From positions 248,001 through 312,000 of the forward strand of contig OX422187.1 in the NCBI GenBank assembly GCA_949130485.1: a stretch of DNA of 64,000 nt, written 5' to 3'. Of the stretch, positions 32,220 to 42,841 are shown one piece after another (within the stretch, counting starts at the first letter, position 1; every line of letters begins with the position of its first letter). Source of the stretch: Agelas oroides. Its lineage: Eukaryota > Porifera > Demospongiae > Agelasida > Agelasidae. The notes beneath the pieces were generated by a model. It was not told where the DNA came from. It ran no database searches and saw only the letters and a list, made by a program, of their open reading frames with translations. The position numbers and the translations under genes were made by a program.

Positions 32220-33000
32220 TTTTCACAGTGAAATTTGTTGTCAGATTACTTTGACAGACAGGAATACACAAATAGTGTGATAGTTGTTTAAGTAATTGGA
32301 ACCTGAGACAATTATCTGTTTATTCCAGCCGTGTTGTCTGTGTTAACATTCTTAGGCACACTATATAATGTTGCACATTTTTCACTATATAGAGTCTCCA
32401 TTAAGCTGGTGATAGTCAATTTGGAAAGTGTGAAGGCTCACATGCACTTCAGACTTTTCGGAAGTGGGCGTTTTTCTACAAAATGGCCGACTTTGCGGCA
32501 CGTGAACCACTTGAAAGAAAATGGCGTGGCAGCTGCTTCTAGACTGCTATACCAAGATTTAATAAATAATTTTTTTCCATCCATAGGTTGTGTTGCACAG
32601 AGATGTCCTACCTATAACCTTGACCCAAGGAACTGGTGCGAAATATAAATAAAAAATGCTTGAAAAGGAAATGACGTTACTTGAAGTCTACTTTTGTAAT
32701 CTTTTTTGCTGTAACTTGTACCTTTTATTGCTTCATTTACACTTTAGTAATAGATATACTCCACTTCACCCTTGTTTCTGTGGCAACAGGTGAGTATTAT
32801 TTTCCATATACTGACAGGAAGTTGTAGGTTCTGTAGATTCTGTTCCATATACCACAGGAAGTTGTAAAATGATGTTTCCTATAAGCTACCTTGTTTAGAG
32901 TGTAAATTACTTTACATGTTTACTAATAACATACCTTGTTTACAGTGAAAACTACCATGTGTATTTACTAATAACAACAAGGACCAATCAGAGTGGAGAA
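32220..33000. other. No gene recognised
   Basis: Forward frames at 32331 and 32480 (MADFAAREPLERKWRGS, then stop) have no family signature. A CAGGAAGTTGTA motif and a CCTTGTTTA(G/C)AGTG(T/A)AAA motif are each repeated twice at 32816-32950. Confidence 0.4.
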
Positions 33001-33006
33001 TATAAC

Positions 33007-33121
33007 AGATAAACCACAGTAGACAGGGATTTATGGTCCATAAACAACCCTCGCCCTCGGGCTGCGCCCTCGGGCTCGGGTGGTTTATGGACCATAAATC
33101 CCTGTCTACTGTGGTTTATCT
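33007..33121. mobile_element. Near-perfect hairpin MITE
   Basis: Arms of about 39 bp starting AGATAAACCACAGTAGACAG match almost perfectly in inverse on the right, around a GC-rich loop with CCCTCGGGCTGCGCCCTCGG. ATAAC flanks both sides (33002-33006, 33122-33126) as a likely 5-bp target duplication. Confidence 0.8.
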
Positions 33122-33285
33122 ATAACTTATATCCCTCCCTGGGGGTAGTCGTTTTACACATTAGTGTTGGGTTACGCAAGACCAAACCCCAAGAAGGGAT
33201 ATAACACCTGTCACCTAGGCAACACCACTGTAGAAGAGTGATATGGGCAACATTCTTAGATGTTGCCTAGGGAACAGGTTATGCT
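33122..33285. repeat. Double hairpin element, copy 2
   Basis: TTATATCCCTCCCTGGGG...AAGGGATATAAC followed by CCTAGGCAACACCACTG...ATGTTGCCTAGGGAACAGGT. A diverged copy of the element at 21257-21444, here inserted directly beside the hairpin MITE. Confidence 0.7.
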
Positions 33286-33481
33286 GGGCCTTTTCTTCTT
33301 GTTTCTGTCAAAGTGCTGGAGTTTCGAATGTTTGCAAAGTGAAAAACATACCGCTCCTTGTCCAGGACAAAGAACACATGCGCGAAACACGGCTCTTTCA
33401 TTTGAGGGCCCCTCCCCCCCCTCTGTCTACCTAGGTAGACACTGATGTCATTCACGCGATAAAATGGACCAGGCCTTCCCC

Positions 33482-35980
33482 CAATTTGCAATTGCCAGTT
33501 TCGACCCTTTTTTATGATGCGGCGGGTCATCATCAGCAGGCTCCGCAGTGTTCCCAGGCCTTCCCCCACTTATTGGTTACAGTATGCAAAAAGAAAGGGA
33601 GAAGGCCTGGGGTTTTGGTTGTACATAATTATTGTTAGTGATGGATTACATGAAGATGATGTAATACAAGACTAACAAGTTGGTGTTATGACATCAGTTA
33701 CTTGGTCCTTAGGCTGCGCTACACTAGTTTACTCAACACTTTACCTCTGATTAGTAAAACACACCCTACCAACAAGCTACTCCCATGCAGTTACTTGCTG
33801 ACTGCACCTTCCATGAAGTCCAGTGCTTGCTCCTCATGGGTTCACCTGTGTTAAGATAATCTGAAAAAACCTGGACTGGCAATTTGCAATTGCCAGTTTC
33901 GACCCTTTTTTATAATGCGGCGGGTCATCATCAGCAGGCTCCGCAGTGTTCCCAGGCCTTCCCCCACTTATTGGTTACAGTATGCAAAAAGAAAGGGAGA
34001 AGGCCTGGGGTTTTGGTTGTACATAATTATTGTTAGTGATGGATTACATGAAGATGATGTAATACAAGACTAACAAGTTGGTGTTATGACATCAGTTACT
34101 TGGTCCTTAGGCTGCGCTACACTAGTTTACTCAACACTTTACCTCTGATTAGTAAAACACACCCTACCAACAAGCTACTCCCATGCAGTTACTTGCTGAC
34201 TGCACCTTCCATGAAGTCCAGTGCTTGCTCCTCATGGGTTCACCTGTGTTAAGATAATCTGAAAAAACCTGGACTGGCAATTTGCAATTGCCAGTTTCGA
34301 CCCTTTTTTATAATGCGGCGGGTCATCATCAGCAGGCTCCGCAGTGTTCCCAGGCCTTCCCCCACTTATTGGTTACAGTATGCAAAAAGAAAGGGAGAAG
34401 GCCTGGGGTTTTGGTTGTACATAATTATTGTTAGTGATGGATTACATGAAGATGATGTAATACAAGACTAACAAGTTGGTGTTATGACATCAGTCACTTG
34501 GTCCTTAGGCTGCGCTACACTAGTTTACTCAACACTTTACCTCTGATTAGTAAAACACACCCTACCAACAAGCTACTCCCATGCAGTTACTTGCTGACTG
34601 CACCTTCCATGAAGTCCAGTGCTTGCTCCTCATGGGTTCACCTGTGTTAAGATAATCTGAAAAAACCTGGACTGGCAATTTGCAATTGCCAGTTTCGACC
34701 CTTTTTTATAATGCGGCGGGTCATCATCAGCAGGCTCCGCAGTGTTCCCAGGCCTTCCCCCACTTATTGGTTACAGTATGCAAAAAGAAAGGGAGAAGGC
34801 CTGGGGTTTTGGTTGTACATAATTATTGTTAGTGATGGATTACATGAAGATGATGTAATACAAGACTAACAAGTTGGTGTTATGACATCAGTTACTTGGT
34901 CCTTAGGCTGCGCTACACTAGTTTACTCAACACTTTACCTCTGATTAGTAAAACACACCCTACCAACAAGCTACTCCCATGCAGTTACTTGCTGACTGCA
35001 CCTTCCATGAAGTCCAGTGCTTGCTCCTCATGGGTTCACCTGTGTTAAGATAATCTGAAAAAACCTGGACTGGCAATTTGCAATTGCCAGTTTCGACCCT
35101 TTTTTATAATGCGGCGGGTCATCATCAGCAGGCTCCGCAGTGTTCCCAGGCCTTCCCCCACTTATTGGTTACAGTATGCAAAAAGAAAGGGAGAAGGCCT
35201 GGGGTTTTGGTTGTACATAATTATTGTTAGTGATGGATTACATGAAGATGATGTAATACAAGACTAACAAGTTGGTGTTATGACATCAGTTACTTGGTCC
35301 TTAGGCTGCGCTACACTAGTTTACTCAACACTTTACCTCTGATTAGTAAAACACACCCTACCAACAAGCTACTCCCATGCAGTTACTTGCTGACTGCACC
35401 TTCCATGAAGTCCAGTGCTTGCTCCTCATGGGTTCACCTGTGTTAAGATAATCTGAAAAAACCTGGACTGGCAATTTGCAATTGCCAGTTTCGACCCTTT
35501 TTTATAATGCGGCGGGTCATCATCAGCAGGCTCCGCAGTGTTCCCAGGCCTTCCCCCACTTATTGGTTACAGTATGCAAAAAGAAAGGGAGAAGGCCTGG
35601 GGTTTTGGTTGTACATAATTATTGTTAGTGATGGATTACATGAAGATGATGTAATACAAGACTAACAAGTTGGTGTTATGACATCAGTTACTTGGTCCTT
35701 AGGCTGCGCTACACTAGTTTACTCAACACTTTACCTCTGATTAGTAAAACACACCCTACCAACAAGCTACTCCCATGCAGTTACTTGCTGACTGCACCTT
35801 CCATGAAGTCCAGTGCTTGCTCCTCATGGGTTCACCTGTGTTAAGATAATCTGAAAAAACCTGGACTGGCAATTTGCAATTGCCAGTTTCGACCCTTTTT
35901 TATAATGCGGCGGGTCATCATCAGCAGGCTCCGCAGTGTTCCCAGGCCTTCCCCAAAAAGAAAGGGAGAAGGCCTGGGGT
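33482..35980. repeat. 398-bp satellite: six full units and a partial seventh
   Basis: Units start (CAATTTGCAATTGCCAG) at 33482, 33880, 34278, 34676, 35074, 35472 and 35870, exactly 398 bp apart, with only scattered substitutions (TTATGATG in unit 1, CAGTCACTT in unit 3). The seventh is truncated at about 35980 with an internal deletion. Each unit contains a foldback CCCAGGCCTTCCCCC / GGGAGAAGGCCTGGGG, and the sequence just left (33290-33481: GTCTACCTAGGTAGACACTG, GGAGTTTCGAATGTT) matches the interior of the foldback MITE at 41457. So the satellite grew from such an element. Confidence 0.97.
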
Positions 35981-36872
35981 TTTCTGACCATGTGATCTGG
36001 GACACAGTTGTATATGTCATCACACCTTCTATAGTTCAGGACTGTGCGTTCTGTACCAGCCTTGTTGCATGATACTATACAAGTTCAAAGGCACTGGCAT
36101 GCCAGTATCTTGTATAAAGGGAGGAGAGAGGGAAGAGGAGGGAGGGAGGAGGGAGTATAATTAAGTAGGAAGTCACTTATCCATGGATTGATGGAAGAAT
36201 GGATGGATAAACAGATGGACGGAGGGACGAAGGGACAGATGGATGAAGGGATGGATGGACGAAGAGACAGATGAAGGGATGGATAGACAGACGAACAAAA
36301 TGAAAGGACAGACAAAAGGACGGACGAAAAGATGGATGGATGAATGAATGGATGGACGGAAAGATGGACAAATGAATGGATGGAAGCATGAACCAAGGGA
36401 CAAATAGAGAAGACTTTCTTTGACTGCAGACCTAGTATGTAGGTCTTCCAAAAAATTTTTGGTTGGTAGAGTGTTACTCTGCAATGGTGTGCTTTGCATC
36501 TAGCAGCTGGCTTTATATAGTCAGCATTTTTCCTAACACTTGTGGGTTTCTAGTTAATTTTCATTAAGCGGATTCATTGAGCTATGAATTTGGTTGTAAA
36601 AATTGAGCCATGAGCAAGAATGCACTAGCCTCGTTCCCAGGCTCTCCCCGCACGCGAACGAAAATCGAAAAGAAAGGGGAGAGCCTAGTAAAATTTATCA
36701 CGTGAGAAACGTCATAGGTAGAGAGAACATAATTACAAGTGGGTGAACGAATGAACACGCCCACACTTTATGGACAGACTATACTCGTTCCGTTGTGAAA
36801 GCTTTATGGCTGACAGAATGGGACTAGGCAGCACTACGCTACATTACCAGGCAGTACGGCAAGCTATGGTGA
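35981..36872. other. No gene; tetranucleotide tract and half a foldback
   Basis: 36180-36400 is a degenerate (GGAY)-type tetranucleotide run (ATGGATGG, GGACGAAG), open on the minus strand as HPSIH-type repeats. 36628 starts TAGCCTCGTTCCCAGGCTCT with an inverse GGAGAGCCT 50 bp later, but no right terminal partner was seen. Confidence 0.7.
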
Positions 36873-38204
36873 GCCCAGGGGGAGAGGGAGTAGGACAATT
36901 TATTGAGTGCTTTTTGTGCAGTTTTCGAGAGTAGTTTGCCGTGCTAAAGCTAAACATGCCTCTGGTTTGCTGTTGCAATCAGCAACATGCAGTTTTCTCA
37001 GCATGGAAAGTGAGCTCACCCATATCCAGGGATTTCTCCGATTTTCTGACAATGTAGGCATTAGAACAAAAGCATTGATCCCCATTGAACCCTGGCAAAC
37101 TTGGATGCTATGAGCACTTACTTGTAAATCCCCATGAACTTTCCACATACCTAAGAATGGAATGAAATTTTTTCACGTGCTCCTTAGAGCAGGCTGCACC
37201 GCCAGGGAATTTCACTAGGCATTACATCAGATATCTGAGTGCATGTGAGCTTGTCCTACCCCCCCTCCCATCTGCCACTTCTCTGTTTGATGGGCTCACT
37301 CACCCCGCCATTACCGATCATTCTACCCAAGTGTTCACTCATTGAGTCCAGACAATGCAATGGAAATTAAAGCAAAAGAAAAAGAAACAGGAGTTTAAAG
37401 AAGCCGAAACCTGTATTTGTGCAGAGATCAGACTGGGAACTCGCCTGATGACCAGCAAAATAAATGATACTCACATAGGAACTACTTCAGCTCTGTATAG
37501 TATATCACTCACAAACAAGCACCTCCAAAGTCAGAAAGTTGAAGAAATTCCTAGATATGGGTGAGCCCACTTTCCATGCCAAGAAAACTGCATGTTACCG
37601 ATTGTGGCACCAAATCAAAGAGCATGATTTAGCTTTACCATGACAAACAATAAAGCTGCAGCACATGGAATCAGATGTTACAAACGCTACGCCTGGACAT
37701 GCAATGGATAAAATCATTATCACCATAGTACCAAGGTATACCAGAAAAATATCACTCATTTGTTGACGTGCAATGATATCAAAGGTTTGTATGAAAAAAT
37801 CATTATCACCATAGTACCAAGGCATACCAGAAAAATATCACTCATTTGTTGACGTTGGCATTGTTACTTGTGCTGTGCACTTGTAACAATACAGACGGCA
37901 ACAAACTCGTGATATTTTTCTGGTATACCTTGGTACTATGGTGATACTTATTGGCCCAACAGAACCGTACAATGCTTGGTTCACAGTTGATTTTCTCTAC
38001 ACAAGCTCCGCTTGTTTCTAGGTTAGGATGCTATAGCCTGTAGCTAGCTAGCCTATTGGGGTGAGCATGAGCAAGCCCCACACTAGTGAGTTGAATTGTG
38101 GATTTTGCCTAGGCCTATTATATACCTCAAATACATCCTGATAGACTTACATGACAAATATTTTCTCATATTCGATAGTCCATATCTCATAGCCTGCAGA
38201 GCAT

Positions 38205-38489
38205 ATGCTGCGTAGCAACCACGGCGTGTGCTCTAATTGGAATGAACAGGTAGCCGCTGCTGAAACAACGAATAAACTTTCATTACGGAAGAAGACGGAG
38301 AACGTAATGAAACATAGAAAAGCCTTACTGTCTGAGGAACAGTTATTAGTGACGAAAGAGAGAGACATAGTCCGCAAAGCGAGTAAGAGAGCTTCTGAAA
38401 CACATGAGCAGACTTTGCACAGGCAAGAACACAACCAAACACATCTAGCTCGCGCCAAGGGTTCTGCACTTCAGTGCTGTTCAGTTTGA
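38205..38489 (+). pseudogene. Helitron-like protein scrap (copy in unit 1)
   Basis: The 94-codon frame contains ERDIVRKASKRASETHEQTL, HRQEHNQTHLARAKGSA. The RASETxEQTLHRQExN motif is one I associate with repeats at the N-terminus of Helitron-type replication/helicase proteins in invertebrates. No Rep or helicase motif follows; the frame stops within 40 residues. Identified by motif recall only. Confidence 0.45.
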
Positions 38490-38539
38490 ATAGCAATTAT
38501 GATATTCATAGTACAATCCAGACTAATTAGCAATGAATA

Positions 38540-39597
38540 TTATACCCATGACACCACAAAACCCACAAGTGTTAGGAACAAGCCTGGGTATTTAAAGGCA
38601 GCTGTTGCCTCTGGTACAACGCTCTTCGACTATTTCTGTTTGTCTTCTTGAAGGTTTAAACAATTTTTGGGAGACCCTGTTGGGTCTACCACCTGATTCT
38701 TCTTGAGTTTTCTTGGTTCTTGGTTCTTGGTTCTCATTACTGTAACCATGACAGAGAGAGTACAGCATGCAACAAAAGCTGGGATTTGCTAGCCTCGTTC
38801 CCAGGCCCTGCGTGTTCGTCGCTTGCAGTACAAAATTTGCGCAGAGGGCCTGGGCTCGTTCATCACATGATACATGCCGCAGGACGCGTTTTTACGTCAC
38901 ACCAGATATAGCAAAATCGCTGTGTTGCAGAGATAACCACAAATGGAGTTGGAAGAGCCTGGAACAGGTCACGCGCGTACGATAGACTACAATAGTCAAC
39001 TCGAGCTGAAGAAGACGAGGAGCCGAAATCCAGGTTCGACCTAGTAACACGATGTGGTCAAGGTATCTGAATATAGACGTCTACTATCCAGCTAAGCATG
39101 GCAGCTTGTGCTCTTGCGCTGCCGAGACTTTTAACACTTAGGTAAGTTCGCACGTGAACCATTACTGTGATCTCGGGGAGCCTCTTTCAACGGTAAACAA
39201 GGCGCTAGCTCATCTATGACATCATTGATTCTAGTAGAAGGGTCGTGACGTAAGCTGCGGCACACATCACGTGATGAACGAGCCCAGGCCCTCTGCACGA
39301 ATTTCGTACTGCAAGCGACGAACGCGCAGGGCCTGGGAACGAGGCTAGCAAATCCCAGCTTTTGTTGCATGCTGTACTCTCTCTGTCATGGTTACAGTAA
39401 TGAGAACCAAGAACCAAGAACCAAGAAAACTCAAGAAGAATCAGGTGGTAGACCCAACAGGGTCTCCCAAAAATTGTTTAAACCTTCAAGAAGACAAACA
39501 GAAATAGTCGAAGAGCGTTGTACCAGAGGCAACAGCTGCCTTTAAATTCCCAGGCTTGTTCCTAACACTTGTGGGTTTTGTGGTGTCATGGGTATAA
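38540..39597. mobile_element. 1,058-bp foldback element with ~350-bp arms (unit 1)
   Basis: Ends TTATACCCATGACACCACAA and its exact inverse. The arms match almost completely from 38540 to about 38890 and from 39245 to 39597. Each arm contains a nested TAGCCTCGTTCCCAGG start, so an older MITE lies inside both arms. An exact copy is in unit 2 at 44509-45566. No coding evident in the ~350-bp centre. Confidence 0.9.
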
Positions 39598-40095
39598 AAT
39601 GAGCTGCTATGAATGAAAGTAGGGTGGCTGTGCATGTGCAAACAGTGAATACAAGGCCCTTCTCGGGGGCCTGGGTACGAGGCTATCCCCTTCCCTTTCT
39701 CCGTCCATCCTTCTCTTCCTCCCTCCTTACCCATTGGCCCATCCATCCATCCCTCCTTCCCTTTCACCCATTCATTCCTCCACACACTGGAACATATCTC
39801 TTTCGTATGTATTGTGTATGTGTCATGTACTACACATCACACACATAGCACACAGTCCTCCCCATATGCACATGCACACTCACCATGGTCATAGGTATCA
39901 TGTACTGCATGAGGCTAATTCATCCCTTCTTCAATATAGATGTATGCAATGTACTGAGGGGTATAACTAAGAGGGAGAGGGAAAGAAAAAGGAAAAGGAG
40001 GAGAGGAAGATGGAGGATGGAGGATGAATAGAGAAGGGGAAGGAGAGTTATTTCACTTTCCCGCTATGAAACTAAATCCTATCTCTGACACACTA

Positions 40096-40136
<41 letters not shown>

Positions 40137-40691
40137 TGCCAGTACATACTAACCAGCCACTGTGCACTGAGGAGGGGATAGAAAAACACATTTCATATGA
40201 CTAATTACTAGCTTCCCAAAGCTTGTACTCAGAGGAGGTTGGAAGATAGTAATTAGCGATATGCAAAGTAGCTACATAATGATGTAATCATAATCCTAAT
40301 CAATCATCCTAATTCTTTGTTTCGCTTGTAGACCTGGTGAAGGGTCTTCCAGTCAAGACGGTTGATGAGAGTGTATTGAACTGTCTTAATGAGGGCGCTT
40401 TTATACCCAGGCTTGTTCCAAGTACTTGTGGGTTTTGTGGGTTTTGTGATGTCATGTTTAAGATATTCATTGCAGCTATGAATATCTTAAAAGCCTTAAG
40501 TAGGAAACCTAAGCATATTGTAAATTCAGCTCACTAATTTTGGTGACTATGGGCTAGCTGACCTGGTTTCCTGGAGTGCTAACTAATAATACAGCATGAC
40601 ACTATGGTAAAGGAAAATATATATAGGAAGTGAGTCACCCACTGTTCAAAGCTCTGGTGTGCAGGCTAGCAAGTACACAATCAAGCACATA

Positions 40692-40876
40692 CCGTAGATT
40701 GGAAAATTTTCACGGTAAAAATAATTCGCGTTTTAAATTTTCGCATTAAATATATTTCGTCACTCGATGGTTCCGCAATGTAGCGTGCATACATATATTT
40801 TATTTTTGCACGTTTAATTTTCGTCGCTCCCGCACCGACGAAAATATTTTAACGGCGAAAATTTCCCAATCTACAG
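40692..40876. mobile_element. 185-bp TA-flanked MITE (unit 1)
   Basis: CCGTAGATTGGAAAATTTTC at the left and GAAAATTTCCCAATCTACAG at the right, flanked by TA on both sides. AT-rich, with TTTTCG motifs, no coding. Copy in unit 2 at 46659-46843. Confidence 0.8.
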
Positions 40877-41246
40877 TACTTGTCATAAACATATACGCAG
40901 GGAGGTATGCGTGAAATTTGCACTGTGCATAATGTGTAGGTACCTACACATGGCAAAAAATTGTCTGCAAGTCTCATTCTCAGATGAATGTCATTAATCT
41001 GTGGTCTGGGAATGAGACACACTTAGGAAATGGAATCCTTTGAAACTTGCAGCAGCCACAGTATCCTGAATGGAATATATGACTAACAGCACAAGGCTGT
41101 TGGCAAAGGCGCTGAAATAAAGGCTACTCAGGTTAGCTAGCTAAAGCCTACACTGGTTTGATATGGTGAATAGCGATGGGTTGGTACAAAACTACACTAT
41201 TGGGATGTGTTCTCCTGTATACTATAGGGGTTCAAATAGTGTAACT

Positions 41247-41290
41247 ACACTATTTTGCTCCCTGTATATATACAGGGAGCAAAATAGTGT
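41247..41290. repeat. Perfect 44-bp palindrome (unit 1)
   Basis: ACACTATTTTGCTCCCTGTA followed by TA|TA and the exact inverse, no spacer. Copy in unit 2 at 47214-47257. Could extrude as a cruciform. Confidence 0.95.
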
Positions 41291-41456
41291 GACACAACAG
41301 GGTACACAACAGGGTACACAACCAATCGAGCAGCAAGCAGAGAACAGGTCTGATAATTGCATTCTTGGAAATAATTATTTGACACACCTTCGTGACTAGA
41401 ATTTCAAATCAAACCACCAGACGTTACATTGTCTCAACCAAGATGGCCTCAAGTAC

Positions 41457-41849
41457 TAGCCTCGTTCCCAGGCCTTCCCGCCTCCAGTTTTTGATCACTT
41501 GCAGTATGCAAAAACGGAGGGGGAAGGCCTGGTATCATTTACCACATGAATGCGTCAGTGTCTACCTAGGTAGACAGAGGAGGGGATGGGTCCCCCATTG
41601 AAAGAACAAGCTAGAGGCCTGATCTTGTAGTTTCTGCCCCAAGCGTTGGAGTTTCGAACGTTCGCAAAGCAAAAGCGTCCTTTCGATCAGGGACCCCTCC
41701 TCCCCCTCTGTCTACCTAGGTAGACACTGACGTCACTCACGTGACACATGATGTCATTCACGTGATAAATGATTCATGTGATAAATGATACCACTCCTTC
41801 CCCCTCTGTTTTTGCATACTGCAGGTGGGAAGGCCTGGGAACGAGGCTA
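41457..41849. mobile_element. Foldback MITE, TAGCCTCG family (unit 1)
   Basis: TAGCCTCGTTCCCAGGCCTT at the left, exact inverse at the right. Internal nested inverted repeats include TCTACCTAGGTAGACA twice. Flanks CTCAAGTAC and CTCAATTCC agree at seven of nine positions, consistent with an aged 9-bp TSD. Copy at 47424-47816. Confidence 0.85.
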
Positions 41850-42024
41850 CTCAATTCCAATGTGTTACATCAATATTGTATACAATAAGTATTCACCTGG
41901 ATGTGCCATGATGTGAGCCCTGGTTTGTCGGAACCACAAAGTTTTTGGTGGCACGTTTTTGTTGGCCCCCCCCTGAGCTGCATGAAACAGGTACCGTTCG
42001 AAAGCACTGGAATAGGGCTACATT

Positions 42025-42788
42025 GCTATGAATACACCAATTACTAAAACCCATAAGTGTTAGCTACCAGAGGCTGAATATAAGGAGCACTGCTTAGTTG
42101 GAAAGTGAATGTTTTGTTGCATAAATAACTGCTAATTTAATTTTTTTTGCTGTTATAGGCATTCGTTATAGGCAACTTCCAGTAGGCGTGGTAATGTGTG
42201 ATTGGCCAGGCTGTTGAATGTGATGAGGTCGCATTTTCGGACCTCTCCGCTTTACGCTACGAGAAAGGCTAGCACGATGAGCAACAGTGCTAACATAGTG
42301 CTCGGTCTTTGAATCCGGCAACGGTGGCGTTACGAAAGCGGTCGACAAGCGTCTGCACTATGTGGATGTAGCTTCACTGTCCGTTTTCGGAGGTGATTTT
42401 GTATTGGCTAAGGTACATCGGGGACTGATCAGTGTCCGTTGTTCGGAGTTGAGAGGTGTCTGCTTCTCGGAGATTTGAAATGTATTAGTTCTATGGTAAA
42501 ATCAACCGGGGGCAAAGTGAGATGTCCACTGTACAGAGGTTGTCCGCTTTTCGGAGGGTCCGTTATTAGAGGTTTTACTGTATATACATCAGATATTGCT
42601 GTGAGTGTGTGACTGGTATATAGTTCAAATTTGGGCTTACACAAAAGCACAAGCCTTCCAAAAATTTTCAAAGATCCAACAGCTATCTTTGCAACATAAC
42701 ATCAACTTTCCAGCTAACAGTGCTCCTTATATTCAGCCTCTGGTAGCTAACAGTTATGGGTTTTAGTAATTAGTTTATTCATAGTTAT
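42025..42788. mobile_element. Foldback/TIR element with a pogo-like end inside (unit 1)
   Basis: About 90-bp terminal inverted repeats: CTATGAATACACCAATTACT, AAAACCCATAAGTGTTAGCT, CCAGAGGCTGAATATAAGG, inverted at 42690-42788. Inside, CGGAGGGTCCGTTATTAGAG, GTTTTACTGTA reads inversely as TACAGTAAAACCTCTAATAA, a pogo/Tigger-type end, suggesting a nested insertion. Copy at 47992-48755. Confidence 0.75.
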
Positions 42789-42841
42789 CTAATGATATTC
42801 ATGAAGCTTGTCACACGCAAACTCTCTACAAGGCCCCCTCT

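Larger units (their letters stand above)
36873..42841. repeat. Large tandem duplication, unit 1 (5,969 bp)
   Basis: Begins GCCCAGGGGGAGAGGGAG. The whole unit recurs head to tail at 42842 and, partially, at 48809. Differences seen are few: one C/T at 38297 versus 44266, CA-repeat length near 40100, and a T/C near 42739. The unit carries no complete gene. Its contents are listed separately: a direct and inverted repeat of ATCACCATAGTACCAAGG at 37714-37955, a Helitron-like scrap, a 1-kb foldback, a CA tract, a TA-flanked MITE, a palindrome and two further foldbacks. Confidence 0.97.

Noticed and set aside
33482-35980. CRISPR-like regular spacing
   Set aside because: The repeat is a contiguous satellite with no spacers, in a eukaryotic genome.
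33279-36023. Minus ORFs with GEGLGTLRSLLMMTRRIIKK
   Set aside because: They are translations of the 398-bp satellite and its parent foldback.
36085-36499. Minus ORFs rich in HPSIH / FVCPF
   Set aside because: Translations of a degenerate tetranucleotide tract.
38720-39417. ORFs reading ASFPGPACSSLAV / SLVPRPCVFVACST in both strands
   Set aside because: Translations of foldback arms; the same peptide appears from inverted copies, which shows repeat rather than gene.
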